Shown here piece by piece: positions 1 through 8,742 of a stretch of 64,000 nucleotides of DNA (within the stretch, counting starts at the first letter, position 1; each line of letters begins with the position of its first letter). The DNA lies in assembly GCF_016938855.1 (NCBI RefSeq), contig NZ_JAFHAP010000004.1, positions 372,001 to 436,000 of the forward strand. Reading direction: 5' to 3'. The DNA is from Polycladomyces zharkentensis (GTDB taxonomy: Bacteria; Bacillota; Bacilli; Thermoactinomycetales; JIR-001). The position numbers and the translations under genes were made by a program. The notes under the pieces are model-generated. The model worked only from the letters and a program-made list of their open reading frames with translations. It did not search any database and had not been told where the DNA came from.

Positions 1-86
1 AGTTGACCAGTGCTCAAACAGGTGGAAAGTACTGATATGTCCCGTGGTGAGCAGGGTGACCTTCCCGGGGCATCCTTCCAGCCAGG

Positions 87-308
87 GCGTGTCTGGAAAA
101 TCCGTGTGGAGCAAATGATTTCACGGTTCAGCAACTTACCAAGCCGGCCAAGAGAGGACCCGGATAGCGCAGGCATGAAAATACGGGCCATTTCCTCTCA
201 GCAAGCATATTGTCCCCGCGTCCCGCGCTCCGGGTCCATCACTTTCCTGGCAGGGCACAGGTGAAGCAACCGGAAAAGCAATCAGAAAGTATTCACCGGA
301 TACGCCCC
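87..308 (-). repeat. Family A dispersed repeat, copy A1
   Basis: Read on the minus strand, this stretch aligns along its whole length with the copy at 22256-22498. Shared blocks include GACCCGGAGCGCGGGACGCG, GAGGAAATGGCCCG and the terminal GCGTGTCTGG at 87-96. It fills most of the gene-free first 407 bases, and no credible gene was seen there. It contains no transposase-like frame. Copy boundaries are approximate (about 10 bases). Confidence 0.7.
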
Positions 309-407
309 AGCCGAACAGGAACGGTCCGGGAAAGGTACACTCCCTTCATGATACACAGCCGATGAGAGAGCGTTCGCAGCATTTGACCGGCACTTCCATC
401 CACACCG

Positions 408-1298
408 TCAACGCAACATCCCGAGTACCACCGTCAAACTGACCGCACTGATCACGGTACTCAACAGAGTGATGCCCGAAACCAGTTTGGGTTCACTGCC
501 GAATTGCAACGAATACATCGTCGTATTGGCGGCTGAGGGCATCGCCGCAGCCACCACCATCACCTGCTTGAGCAGCGGGTCCACGGGCAACCAAATGGCG
601 ATGCACCAAGCGATGACGGGGGAGAGGATCAACCGTGACAAAAGAGAAAAACCGACTTTCTCCCAGTCGAGACGGTTGAGCGGAATTTCGGCCAACTGCA
701 TACCCAAGGCCAGCATGATCGTGGGAATGGCCGCGTCCGCAACGAAGTCGATCACCTGCAACAAACTGCGGGGTACTTCCCAGCCCCAGGCATTCCACAG
801 AAGCCCCAGCACAGCGGCATGGATGATCGGCATTTTGACCACGGACGCGATCGCCTGTTCACCGGCCGCGCTGCCTTTGGCCGCATAATAGATGCCGAGT
901 GTGCTCATCAAGATCGTTTGCACCACCATGATGACAATGGCGTAATGCAAACCGGCCTGACCGAACGCAAACAAGACGACAGGAACACCCAAGTTGCCGC
1001 TGTTCATAAACGCAGTGGCCAAAATCAGACCGCTTTCTTCCGATTTCGTATATCCCCTGATGCGTGCCGTTATTTTCACCCAGCCGATCAAGATCAGGCA
1101 GAGTGCCAGCGAGTAGATGGTGACATATATGTACTGCCGGTCGATGTCCGCCGCGTACAAGGTTCGGAAAACCAACAACGGCGACATCAGGTACATCGAG
1201 GCCGTGGAAAGGGATCGCACATCCATCCGCAAACGCTTTTGACCCGCGTAACCCAAGGCGAAGATCAGAAAAACCGGTAGAATCACCTCAACAAACAT
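408..1298 (-). CDS. AEC-family (auxin efflux carrier-like) permease
   Basis: Predicted 296-residue integral membrane protein of the AEC transporter family, which exports or imports small organic acids in bacteria. The sequence is almost entirely hydrophobic helices. It shows the two-half architecture of the family, with conserved Asn/Gly-rich segments such as AFMNSGNLGVP near residues 95-105 and AAAMPSAANTTMYS near 250-263. The ATG start follows a GGGAG ribosome-binding site. The length is normal for the family. It stands alone upstream of a repeat, so the context gives no hint of the substrate. The family assignment is firm and the substrate is unknown. Confidence 0.85.
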   Translation of the reverse strand: MFVEVILPVFLIFALGYAGQKRLRMDVRSLSTASMYLMSPLLVFRTLYAADIDRQYIYVTIYSLALCLILIGWVKITARIRGYTKSEESGLILATAFMNSGNLGVPVVLFAFGQAGLHYAIVIMVVQTILMSTLGIYYAAKGSAAGEQAIASVVKMPIIHAAVLGLLWNAWGWEVPRSLLQVIDFVADAAIPTIMLALGMQLAEIPLNRLDWEKVGFSLLSRLILSPVIAWCIAIWLPVDPLLKQVMVVAAAMPSAANTTMYSLQFGSEPKLVSGITLLSTVISAVSLTVVLGMLR

Positions 1299-1403
1299 GT
1301 CTCTCCCACTCCCGCGAAAACTTCGGATGTTTCTATCTTATCAAAGAAACGCCATCGGAAAAATCAAACGCACCGGAGACCTGCCGATGCGCCCGTCTCT
1401 TCT

Positions 1404-3218
1404 CTATTTTCGTTTCCCGTCGTCACGTTCTTCCGCTTCGATCAACGCCACTTCGTCCATCACACGTTGAAAAATGCGCAAGGCCCGGGGGTCCTGACTG
1501 TCGGAAACGCCCCGCAGCACGACGGACACCGAATATCGCGGCTGATCATAGGGACCGTATCCAATCATCCATTTGTTGTATCGGTCCTTGTTTATTCCCA
1601 CTTGGGCCGTACCCGTTTTCCCCGCCAGCTTCCACTTGGCGTCTTGGACTGCAACAGCCGTTCCCTCCGTAACAGCTGAACGCATCATGCGCCGTACCTG
1701 TACCAATGTCTTCGGTTTGATCCGGAATGTTTCCTTATAGGCCTGCGGTCGAAATACCGCAACCGCTCGGCCGTCGGGACTTTGCACCCGCAACACCAGA
1801 CGGGGAGTCAACGATTGACCGTCGTGAAACAGGGATGTTACCAAATTGGCCGCCTGCAACGGCGTCATACGAACATCCCGTTGACCGATTCCGGTTTGTG
1901 CCACTGCTCCGCGATCCCGTCGAGCCGCCTTCCCGGAGAAAATCATGCCCGTCTGTTCTTCCAGCAGTTGTCGGAAATCGGATTCGTGAAATACCGACCC
2001 GTTCCAGCTCACTTTTTGTGCCAGCCCCAGCTTTCGGGCATATTTTTCGATGGTCTCTCCCCCCAGCCGTTCCGCCAACCGGGCAAACACGACGTTGCAG
2101 GAATGGGCAAACGCCTGGGCGAAAGTCTGTTTCCCGTGTCCTCCCGGTTTGGCATCGCGCAATCCGTAACGTCCCAACTCTCCTCTGCAGATAAACACCG
2201 TATCGGGCTTGACGATCCCCGTATCCAATGCGGCAATCGCGACCACTGTTTTGAAAATGGACCCGGGCACGGTTTCCATCACTGCCCGGTTGTCCCAAGG
2301 ACGTTCCTGAAAAGAGCCGTCGTCGGGCAACGGGCGACTGGCCATCGCGAGTACATCGCCGGTGGCAATCTCCTGCAACACCACTGCTCCATCGGCCACT
2401 CCCTCATCATTGAGGATCTTTTCCACCGCATGCTGCATCCGTCGATCCAATGCGGTGACAACCTGATAGGAAACAGCGTCCGAGCCACCCTTGTCCGACA
2501 ATTGCTTCAGGCGAAGTCCGTTCAAGGGCCGGCCCCTTCCGTCCACGGCATAGGTAATCACATTTTCGGACGGACTGCGTAAAAACGGCTCAAAGGAGGC
2601 TTCCAGACCGGATATCCCGATCCGCGAAAGCGGTTGATACGTGCCACCTGCCAATTCCTCACCATATCGTTCGCGCAGCAAAAACGGGTCCCGCGCCACC
2701 CTGCCGATCAACTGCCGTGCCAACCCGTACGGGGACGACCGATTATCCGTCTCCATCACATGGATACCGGGAATGTGAAGTGCTTGAATCTCTCGCTCCT
2801 GATCCGGGGTGACCATCCAATCGTTCCCCTCCGGCGTCGGCAGGGATTGCGGTTTTTTCAATGTCATCAACTTCCGGATCAACGCATCGTATGAATACCC
2901 CGCGATCTCTGCCACACGTTTCAGTTTGGCCGTATGAAGCCGCACCTGTTGCCGGTCCATCGGAAAGGCGATCAATCGCTTGCCTCGTTCTCCGACGATG
3001 GGATCGCCATGCCGGTCCAAGATCATGCCCCGTCCGCTGTCTACCACGTATTCCCTGCTTTGTTGCTCCTGTGCCCGTGCGATCAGATCCGCTTGTTTGG
3101 ATGTCATCAGTTGAATGTGGGACAAACGAGCAGCCACAGCGGCAAAGGCCAGGAAAAACACCAGCCCTGTCGCCCATCCCCGTCCGGTGAACCTTGTTTT
3201 GGTCTTCAATGCTGCCAC
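1404..3218 (-). CDS. Class B penicillin-binding protein (transpeptidase)
   Basis: Peptidoglycan D,D-transpeptidase, 604 residues, anchored by one N-terminal membrane helix (about residues 15-33). The N-terminal dimerisation domain contains the typical RGMILDRHGDPI segment. The transpeptidase domain carries all three signatures: SIFK around residue 319 (catalytic Ser), SCN around 373 and KTGT around 533. Length and neighbourhood resemble B. subtilis PbpI (YrrR), which also maps near mltG and greA. Orthology is an inference. A GTG start at 3218 sits behind a GGGGAG-like site. It probably acts in septal or lateral wall synthesis, but the sequence does not say which. Confidence 0.88.
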   Translation of the reverse strand: MAALKTKTRFTGRGWATGLVFFLAFAAVAARLSHIQLMTSKQADLIARAQEQQSREYVVDSGRGMILDRHGDPIVGERGKRLIAFPMDRQQVRLHTAKLKRVAEIAGYSYDALIRKLMTLKKPQSLPTPEGNDWMVTPDQEREIQALHIPGIHVMETDNRSSPYGLARQLIGRVARDPFLLRERYGEELAGGTYQPLSRIGISGLEASFEPFLRSPSENVITYAVDGRGRPLNGLRLKQLSDKGGSDAVSYQVVTALDRRMQHAVEKILNDEGVADGAVVLQEIATGDVLAMASRPLPDDGSFQERPWDNRAVMETVPGSIFKTVVAIAALDTGIVKPDTVFICRGELGRYGLRDAKPGGHGKQTFAQAFAHSCNVVFARLAERLGGETIEKYARKLGLAQKVSWNGSVFHESDFRQLLEEQTGMIFSGKAARRDRGAVAQTGIGQRDVRMTPLQAANLVTSLFHDGQSLTPRLVLRVQSPDGRAVAVFRPQAYKETFRIKPKTLVQVRRMMRSAVTEGTAVAVQDAKWKLAGKTGTAQVGINKDRYNKWMIGYGPYDQPRYSVSVVLRGVSDSQDPRALRIFQRVMDEVALIEAEERDDGKRK

Positions 3219-3312
3219 CCCCGCTCCCCGATTTCACTTCCAGCATCGACATCGTCGAAGGTTGATATACGGGGAACAGGTGATCGGAAGAAAATCCGCC
3301 CCCATCAAAATA

Positions 3313-3332
3313 CCCCCGACAACCGTCGGGGG
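3313..3332 (-). terminator. Rho-independent terminator after tatA
   Basis: The minus strand reads CCCCCGAC-loop-GTCGGGGG followed by TATTTTG. It lies 16 bases beyond the tatA stop codon and separates the phoX-tatA unit from the PBP gene. Confidence 0.75.
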
Positions 3333-3347
3333 GGATTCGTCACCCAT

Positions 3348-3563
3348 TCATGATTTGGTAGCGCTTTTTACCTCCGTCTCCTGTGGGGCTGTTTTTTCTC
3401 GCGACCGGTCTTCGTCATCCAGCACACCACTGGCCGACCGCTTCAATTCCTTCAGTGTCATGCCGATTGACCGACCGACTTCCGGCAACCGTTTGGAGCC
3501 GAACAGCAACAATACCAGCAACAGGATCAACAAAAGCTCAGGAAAACCAATATTGCCGATCAT
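3348..3563 (-). CDS. tatA: Twin-arginine translocase subunit TatA
   Basis: 71-residue TatA/E-type protein. It has a short periplasmic-side N terminus, one membrane helix (about residues 8-21), the FG hinge motif in LLFGSKRLPEVGRS, an amphipathic helix, and a charged acidic/basic tail. TatA oligomers form the pore for folded Tat substrates together with TatC, which is not in this window. It starts 7 bases after the stop of a PhoX gene whose product carries a twin-arginine signal, so the two are very probably co-transcribed as substrate and dedicated pore subunit. Confidence 0.92.
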   Translation of the reverse strand: MIGNIGFPELLLILLLVLLLFGSKRLPEVGRSIGMTLKELKRSASGVLDDEDRSREKTAPQETEVKSATKS

Positions 3564-3570
3564 CGATTCG

Positions 3571-5148
3571 TCAGAACCCCCTGATGGCTACAACGGCCGA
3601 ACGGGGGATATCGCCGCGCGGCCAGCGGCTGGTCGGGTTTGCGGGATCGGTCGTCTCTTCTCCCGGATGCTGAACCGCCACAAACAACGTCTTTTCATCC
3701 GGCGTCCACCATGGACCGGTCATCTCGCACTGCACGGGGCCGGACGCGAACTGGAACGCCTCTCCTTTGTGGGGACCGCTGGTGGGAATGAAAAACCCTC
3801 CGTTGTTTTTGAACGGTTTGTACACGCCCTCTTGGTTGAGCTTGTCCGACGACATGTCACAGAACACCCACAAATTGCCTTTGGAGTCGAAGAGCAGATT
3901 GTCCGGACAGGCGAAGCCGGATTGCGGGCCACCCACCGCAAAAACCTCAAAAGTGAAGTGTTCCGATGCCGGATCTTCTTCGACGAAACGCAGGATTTGG
4001 CCGTAATAGTTGCCGTGGCGATCATTGTTGGTCAATGCGAGGTATACCGACTGATCGATTGGATGAACTTCCACGTCCTCCGGACGATCCAGCGGCGTGG
4101 CTCCCAACAATTTGGCCGCTTCACGCGCATGAACCAGCACTTCTCCCTGTGTGCGGAATTTCGATTTCAGCGCCGGGGATTTCTCCAAATCAAGCGGCAG
4201 CCATTTCCCCTTTTCCAGGTTGGCCACATACAGCGTTCCCCGCTCCAACAAGCGGGCGTTTTCTTTTCCTTTGGCCGGATCAAAGCGTCCCTCGCTGACG
4301 TACTTGTAGAAATGCTCGTCTTTTGCGTCGTCTCCCATATATACGACGAGACGGCCGTCTTTGGACAGCGTCATCGCCGCGTTTTCATGGGAAAAACGCC
4401 CCAATGCGGTATGCTTTTTCGGCTTGGATTTCGGGTCAAACACATCCACTTCCACGACCCAGCCGTAGTGTGTTTCATTTCTTCCCCAGCGCTTCGCGTC
4501 TTCCTGGAAATTTTCCTCGCAGGACAATACCGTGTTCCACAAGGTTCGCCCGCCGCTGCAATTGGCGAATGTGCCTTCCACTTCCACCGCACCGCCGACG
4601 GCCGCGTCGCCACGTGCCGGACCGGTCAGGTCGATCATCGTGTTGGCGGTCACCCGGCGGGCGTAGCGGGAGTTTTTGACCAAACGCCATTGGCCGTTCT
4701 CTTTTTTGACCTCGATGATGCTGCCGCCCAAATTGTACTGTTCAATGCGATGCTTCTCCTGCTCGGGCGTGTCGGGTCGATACAAAAAGATTTTCCCGTT
4801 TCCCGTATATTCATGGTTCACCCACAACAGCCCGTGTTCCGAAGATTTCTCGATCGGAAAATACACGGTCAAATCGCAGTTGAAACCGAATTTCTCTCCA
4901 TTGCCAATATCGTCTCCCCAAGCGGCAATCACGTCATATTCAAACCCCTTGGGCAACACCAAATCGTCTTTGTCTGACGGTGCAATCGGCTTGAAAGGAA
5001 CCCGTCCGCTTCCTTTGGACGTGGAAGCAGTCGGCATTTCCACCCCTGCCGCTTTTGCAATGCCGGTGACGCCGGTGGCGGTGCCGATCAATGCCGCCGT
5101 ACCCACGCCGAGGTATGTCATGAACTGCCGTCTCGTCAAATCGGACAT
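3571..5148 (-). CDS. PhoX-family alkaline phosphatase, Tat-exported
   Basis: 525-residue protein of the PhoX (DUF839) family, calcium/iron-dependent phosphatases with a beta-propeller fold. The N terminus LTRRQFMTYLGVG is a textbook twin-arginine signal, followed by a hydrophobic segment and an AKAA-type cleavage region. The body contains PhoX-type stretches such as WVNHEYTG near residue 110 and RPEDVEVHPIDQSVYLALTN near 355-375. The ATG start is preceded by AGGGAGG. The next gene is tatA, as in PhoD-TatAd of B. subtilis. It probably releases phosphate outside the cell. No Pho box was recognised with confidence. Confidence 0.88.
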   Translation of the reverse strand: MSDLTRRQFMTYLGVGTAALIGTATGVTGIAKAAGVEMPTASTSKGSGRVPFKPIAPSDKDDLVLPKGFEYDVIAAWGDDIGNGEKFGFNCDLTVYFPIEKSSEHGLLWVNHEYTGNGKIFLYRPDTPEQEKHRIEQYNLGGSIIEVKKENGQWRLVKNSRYARRVTANTMIDLTGPARGDAAVGGAVEVEGTFANCSGGRTLWNTVLSCEENFQEDAKRWGRNETHYGWVVEVDVFDPKSKPKKHTALGRFSHENAAMTLSKDGRLVVYMGDDAKDEHFYKYVSEGRFDPAKGKENARLLERGTLYVANLEKGKWLPLDLEKSPALKSKFRTQGEVLVHAREAAKLLGATPLDRPEDVEVHPIDQSVYLALTNNDRHGNYYGQILRFVEEDPASEHFTFEVFAVGGPQSGFACPDNLLFDSKGNLWVFCDMSSDKLNQEGVYKPFKNNGGFFIPTSGPHKGEAFQFASGPVQCEMTGPWWTPDEKTLFVAVQHPGEETTDPANPTSRWPRGDIPRSAVVAIRGF

Positions 5149-5243
5149 GCCATTCCCCTCCCTTTTTCAGATCCACCCCCTTTCAATCTACCGGAAGATT
5201 GTTAACGTTTCTTCAAGAGCAGTTGAAATTCCCATTTAGTGCG

Positions 5244-5462
5244 TCAAACCGCTTTGATTTGTTTGATCGCTTTATCCACCACATCGAAATCCCCGATCGG
5301 TCCGATAATCAACTCCCGTGCCAAATCACCCGTATTTTCGTTGGTGGCGTTGGTCTTGCCGAAATGCTCCTGGTTAAGCAGAAAATTGATACCGGGAGAA
5401 AAATTGAGTTCACCTGCGGACGACACATTGTTCACCTTGACGATGAAAGGAATCCCCATCAC
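5244..5462 (-). CDS. GerPA/GerPF-like spore germination protein
   Basis: Small protein of 72 residues. It resembles the GerPA/GerPF family of coat-associated proteins needed for germinant access to the spore interior. Evidence is the N-terminal VNNVSS...NF pattern, a central run of polar residues, the NTGD tetrapeptide near residue 44 and an acidic DFDVVD close to the C terminus, all in the family order. AGGAGGAG precedes a GTG (5462) or ATG (5459) start. It stands alone instead of in a gerP operon. The match is by motif pattern only, so another small spore protein is possible. If correct, it supports a spore-forming host. Confidence 0.6.
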   Translation of the reverse strand: MMGIPFIVKVNNVSSAGELNFSPGINFLLNQEHFGKTNATNENTGDLARELIIGPIGDFDVVDKAIKQIKAV

Positions 5463-5563
5463 GTGTTCGCTCCTCCTGGCTTGGATTGGGTATCAGTCTA
5501 TGCCGTGAGCAAAAAAATGGTGCATTGGTCCGGATAATGGCACATACGGGGAGAACTGGACTG

Positions 5564-5594
5564 TTTACATTCTGATGTCGCACTTTGCTATAAT
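5564..5594 (+). promoter_or_regulatory. Extended -10 promoter for the VOC-PPOX gene
   Basis: TATAAT at 5589-5594 is preceded by TGC, giving an extended -10 element. A weak -35 (TTACAT, 5565-5570) lies 18 bases upstream. The start codon at 5675 is about 75 bases downstream. Confidence 0.6.
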
Positions 5595-5674
5595 GGAAAC
5601 GTACTTGACGCATCAGGTTGATCTCTACGATCCATATTTTCAACAGACGGGGATCAAAGAGGGGAATGATATGC

Positions 5675-6916
5675 ATGAAAATTTTGAGAACGATCAGTCG
5701 AATGTACGTGGAAGACCTCTCCGCGTCGGTAACCCATTACGAACAGCTGTTGCAAGAATCTGTCCGCCACCGTTTTCGTGACCCACAGACGAATTTGGAG
5801 TACGCCTGGTTTCACAACATGGTATTGGTTGCAGGTCCGCAGGACGTCGTCAACGCTTGTCGAAACATTTCCGTTACATTTATAGTGGACTCGATTATTG
5901 ATTTCAAGTATCATCTCAAGGACAATGGCGTCCGGATTCTCCGCGAACCTTACCGCATTCCGATCGGCCTGACCATGTTGGCAGAGCAGCCGGGTGGAAG
6001 TATCGTCGAATATGTAGAGGTGCAAAAGGAAGGAACCTTGACCGGCCATGCCGATTGGGGGGAATGGGTCAACAAATTGCGGGATCCCGTCAGGATCATG
6101 CGCAAAATCAAACGACTGACCAAACAGATGATATTGGACAAGCCCGGAGTCAACCCTGCCCCTGCCTCGTCAACTCACCCGTCACTCCAATCGGCAACCC
6201 CTTCGACCACGGTGGCTGCTACCGTATCAGTCCCAAAGCCAATGCAGCCGGCTCAGTCCACCCGCCTGCCCGGTTCCAACGGAGAACATCTGTTGCAGGA
6301 ACGTTTTGGCACCACCCATCGTGCACTCAGTTTTTACAACAAACAGATGTTGGACCATTTGAATGAAGTGATGAAATCCTTCATTGCCGATCAGGAAATG
6401 ATGTTCATCGCCACTGCCGACGCCCACGGAGAATGCGACTGTTCGTTCCGTGCGGGTCCCCCTGGATTTGTGCACGTGCTCGACGAAAAAACCCTGATCT
6501 ATCCCGAATACCGGGGCAACGGGGTCATGGCCAGCTTGGGAAACATCTTGGAAAATCCGCATATCGGCATCATATTCATCGATTTTTTCCGACACGCCAT
6601 TGGTTTGCACATTAACGGAAAGGCGGAGATCATCGAAAACGACGAGTTGACAAAGTTGGACCATCTTCCCGAACAAATCATGGAAGAGCTGAACCAGGAG
6701 GGCTTCCGCAAGCCGGAAAGATGGGTGATGGTGGAAGTGGAAGAAGCGTATATTCACTGCTCCAAACATATACCGCTGCTGAAAAAACTGGACAAGGATA
6801 TCGAATGGGGAACCGACGATGTGGCCCGAAAAGGCGGCGACTTCTTCAAAGCCAAAAATTGCCCGCGTCCGTGGATAGAGGAGCCGGCGATTTCATCAAA
6901 AGCGGAAACCAACTGA
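5675..6916 (+). CDS. VOC (glyoxalase-fold) / PPOX flavin-binding fusion protein
   Basis: 413-residue two-domain protein. Residues about 1-115 form a VOC/glyoxalase-like domain (ISRMYVEDLSASVTHYEQLL at the start, IVEYVE with the expected metal-ligand Glu at the end). Residues about 150-190 are a Pro/Ser/Thr-rich linker. Residues about 200-400 form a pyridoxamine-phosphate-oxidase-like flavin-binding domain of the MSMEG_1061 type (FIATADAHGECDCSFRAGPP, then YRGNGVMASLGNI). GAGGGG lies 10 bases before the ATG at 5675, favouring it over upstream in-frame starts. The substrate is unknown. A redox or detoxification role is an inference from the two domain types. Confidence 0.8.
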   Translation: MKILRTISRMYVEDLSASVTHYEQLLQESVRHRFRDPQTNLEYAWFHNMVLVAGPQDVVNACRNISVTFIVDSIIDFKYHLKDNGVRILREPYRIPIGLTMLAEQPGGSIVEYVEVQKEGTLTGHADWGEWVNKLRDPVRIMRKIKRLTKQMILDKPGVNPAPASSTHPSLQSATPSTTVAATVSVPKPMQPAQSTRLPGSNGEHLLQERFGTTHRALSFYNKQMLDHLNEVMKSFIADQEMMFIATADAHGECDCSFRAGPPGFVHVLDEKTLIYPEYRGNGVMASLGNILENPHIGIIFIDFFRHAIGLHINGKAEIIENDELTKLDHLPEQIMEELNQEGFRKPERWVMVEVEEAYIHCSKHIPLLKKLDKDIEWGTDDVARKGGDFFKAKNCPRPWIEEPAISSKAETN

Positions 6917-6919
6917 AGA

Positions 6920-6956
6920 GAAACACCACCGGTTTTTTGAACCGGTGGTGTTTGTT
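6920..6956 (+). terminator. Bidirectional terminator between convergent genes
   Basis: Perfect hairpin AAACACCACCGGTT / AACCGGTGGTGTTT with a TTTTTTG loop. It lies 4 bases after the VOC-PPOX stop and about 50 bases before the mltG stop on the other strand. T-rich or A-rich flanks on both sides allow use in both directions. Confidence 0.85.
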
Positions 6957-7004
6957 TGAGGACATGTTTGATCCGGATACGTCATTTTCATGAATCGCAT
7001 CCGT

Positions 7005-8042
7005 TTATTGTTGTTCTGCCAGCTGTTCGTTTTTCTTGCTGCGTTCGATGTTGAGTTCGTGCTCTCTCGGTGTCTCCGCAAAATAATGCTCATGTGTTCC
7101 GTCCTTTTTGGTGACGTAATACAAATAGCTGTGTTTTTCGGGATACAGCACCGCTTTGAGCGCATCGTCGCCCGGATTGGAAATGGGCCCTGGCGGCAGC
7201 CCTTCATTACGGTAAGTATTGTACGGGCTGTCCACTTTCAGATCTTTGTAAAACAGACGTGTTTTCTGTTTTCCCAAAGCATATTGCACCGTGGCATCCA
7301 CTTGCAATTTCATGTTCCTTTGCAACCGATTGAAGATCACACCCGCAATTCTGGGGAGTTCCCCTTTGACTTGCCCCTCCCGCTCCACAATGGATGCCAC
7401 CGTTATCCATTCGTCGACGGTCAGGTTTTCCTCTTTCAGCCGCTGTCGGACAGCCGGCGTCAATCGCCGTTGAAATTGCTGCAACATCATGTCCACCGCT
7501 TTTTCCGGTTGAATGCCCTTGGGAAAATGATATGTACTGGGAAACAGATATCCTTCCAAACGATGGCGGCGACCCGGTTTATCGGGGATCTCCCGGACGA
7601 AATCATAAGGATAGGGCGCTTCGTTCACGGCACGCAAAAAATCTTCCCGATTGATACCGGTTTTTCGTTCCATCAATGAAGCGATTTGTTCCACGGTATA
7701 CCCTTCCGGAATGGTCACGCGGGAACCCCCGGTTTTGCCTGCCGAAAACATTTGTAACATGCCATCGAGCGTTTCATTGGGCGGGATTTCGTAAACACCC
7801 GCTTGCAGATTGGTATGTCCTTTCCACCAAGCATACGCGGTAAAAAAATAATCTTGACGTATCAGGCCGTTTTCTTTCAGCAACCGCCCGATCTCAGTGA
7901 TCGACGTGCCTGGCGGAATCTCCAACTGCACCGGTTCGGTGCGGGGGGGAGAGCTAAGCGTATGGTCGACGTAAATATAGGCGAGAATTGACCAGGCGGC
8001 CAAGAGCACAAGTGTAAAAAGGAGATGCATCAGCCACTTCAT
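7005..8042 (-). CDS. mltG: Endolytic murein transglycosylase MltG
   Basis: 345-residue YceG-family enzyme that cleaves nascent glycan strands and so sets chain length or releases strands at the membrane. One N-terminal membrane helix (residues about 5-26) is followed by a LysM-like region (IPPGTSITEIGRLL, EGYTVEQIASLM). The catalytic domain contains IVEREGQ near residue 219, where the Glu is catalytic, plus LQVDATVQYALG and SPYNTY. The ATG follows AGAGGAAG. It is the last gene of the ireB-ruvX-DUF1292 run, as in B. subtilis (yrrL). Confidence 0.93.
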   Translation of the reverse strand: MKWLMHLLFTLVLLAAWSILAYIYVDHTLSSPPRTEPVQLEIPPGTSITEIGRLLKENGLIRQDYFFTAYAWWKGHTNLQAGVYEIPPNETLDGMLQMFSAGKTGGSRVTIPEGYTVEQIASLMERKTGINREDFLRAVNEAPYPYDFVREIPDKPGRRHRLEGYLFPSTYHFPKGIQPEKAVDMMLQQFQRRLTPAVRQRLKEENLTVDEWITVASIVEREGQVKGELPRIAGVIFNRLQRNMKLQVDATVQYALGKQKTRLFYKDLKVDSPYNTYRNEGLPPGPISNPGDDALKAVLYPEKHSYLYYVTKKDGTHEHYFAETPREHELNIERSKKNEQLAEQQ

Positions 8043-8104
8043 CTTGTACTTCCTCTCTTGCGTATTCCACCCATTATGTTAGCACAACTTCTCAACAAAA
8101 AATA

Positions 8105-8124
8105 ACGGGGGTTGCCCCCCGTTT
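8105..8124 (-). terminator. Rho-independent terminator after the DUF1292 pair
   Basis: The minus strand reads ACGGGGG-loop-CCCCCGT followed by TATTTTTT, directly downstream of the second DUF1292 gene. It limits read-through into mltG. Confidence 0.8.
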
Positions 8125-8131
8125 TTCGTCA

Positions 8132-8428
8132 TCATTCATCAAAATACAACAACTCATCGATTGCCTCGGCCACCTTTTCCCATTCCGCTTCGTCTTCGAT
8201 CGGTTCCACCCGCTCGTTTTTCACACGGAAAAGGTAGGCATCCTCCTCCCGGTCGTCGGCTTCTTGCAGTACGGCGTAATGCTCTCCGTTCACTTCCACT
8301 TCGTGAACGATATGATAGGCGGTTTCACCGCCCTCTTCATCGACCAGTACCAATTTCGGGCCGTACGCATTGCGAAGGGTATGAACCTCTTTTCCCAGAC
8401 GCGGTTCCTGATGATCCATACGAATCAT
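8132..8428 (-). CDS. DUF1292 family protein (downstream copy)
   Basis: 98-residue acidic protein of the DUF1292 (YrzB) family, whose function is unknown. The family signature is the beta-rich stretch that reads VDEEGGETAYHIVHEVEVNG followed by AVLQEADDREEDAYLFRV, ending in EWEKVAEAIDELL. The start at 8428 forms an ATGA overlap with the stop of the preceding DUF1292 gene, implying translational coupling. It is probably a tandem duplicate of that gene: the EAEWxxVxE tail recurs in both, although overall identity is moderate. Confidence 0.8.
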   Translation of the reverse strand: MIRMDHQEPRLGKEVHTLRNAYGPKLVLVDEEGGETAYHIVHEVEVNGEHYAVLQEADDREEDAYLFRVKNERVEPIEDEAEWEKVAEAIDELLYFDE

Positions 8429-8742
8429 CGCCCCGTTTGATCTTCTTCGAAGTCTTCCGGTTCGGCCATAAAGGTGTTGAACACTTCCTCCACCATATCC
8501 CATTCCGCTTCTTCCTCGATGGGATAGAAGGTAAGCTTGTCATCTCCGTCCTCTTCATACCGAAAGGCGTAGACTTCCTGTTCTTCTTCATCGTCCGCGT
8601 CCTCGTCCGCCGGGACGACCAACATGTATTTTTTACCCGTTTCATCCTGCTCAAACGTGAACAGGATTTCAAACCGGTTTTCGTTTCCGTCCTCGTCCGG
8701 GATCACGATGTATTCCGGTTCATTTGTTTGATGAATGTTCAT
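8425..8742 (-). CDS. DUF1292 family protein (upstream copy, YrzB-like)
   Basis: 105-residue, strongly acidic DUF1292 protein. The usual core EYIVIPDEDGNENRFEILFTF is followed by YAFRYEEDGDDKLTFYPIEE and EEAEWDMVEEVFNTF. AAAGGAGG lies 8 bases before the ATG at 8742, inside the 3' end of ruvX, which it overlaps by 23 bases. The position directly after ruvX matches B. subtilis yrzB. The family is widespread in Bacillota and has no proven function. An insert of Asp/Glu residues around positions 55-63 makes this copy unusually acidic. Confidence 0.85.
   Translation of the reverse strand: MNIHQTNEPEYIVIPDEDGNENRFEILFTFEQDETGKKYMLVVPADEDADDEEEQEVYAFRYEEDGDDKLTFYPIEEEAEWDMVEEVFNTFMAEPEDFEEDQTGR

Noticed and set aside
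3115-4977. 620-codon open frame on the plus strand
   Set aside because: It is antisense to tatA and phoX, both of which have clear motifs and start sites. Its translation is low-complexity and family-free. GC-rich genes with biased third positions often leave such frames open.
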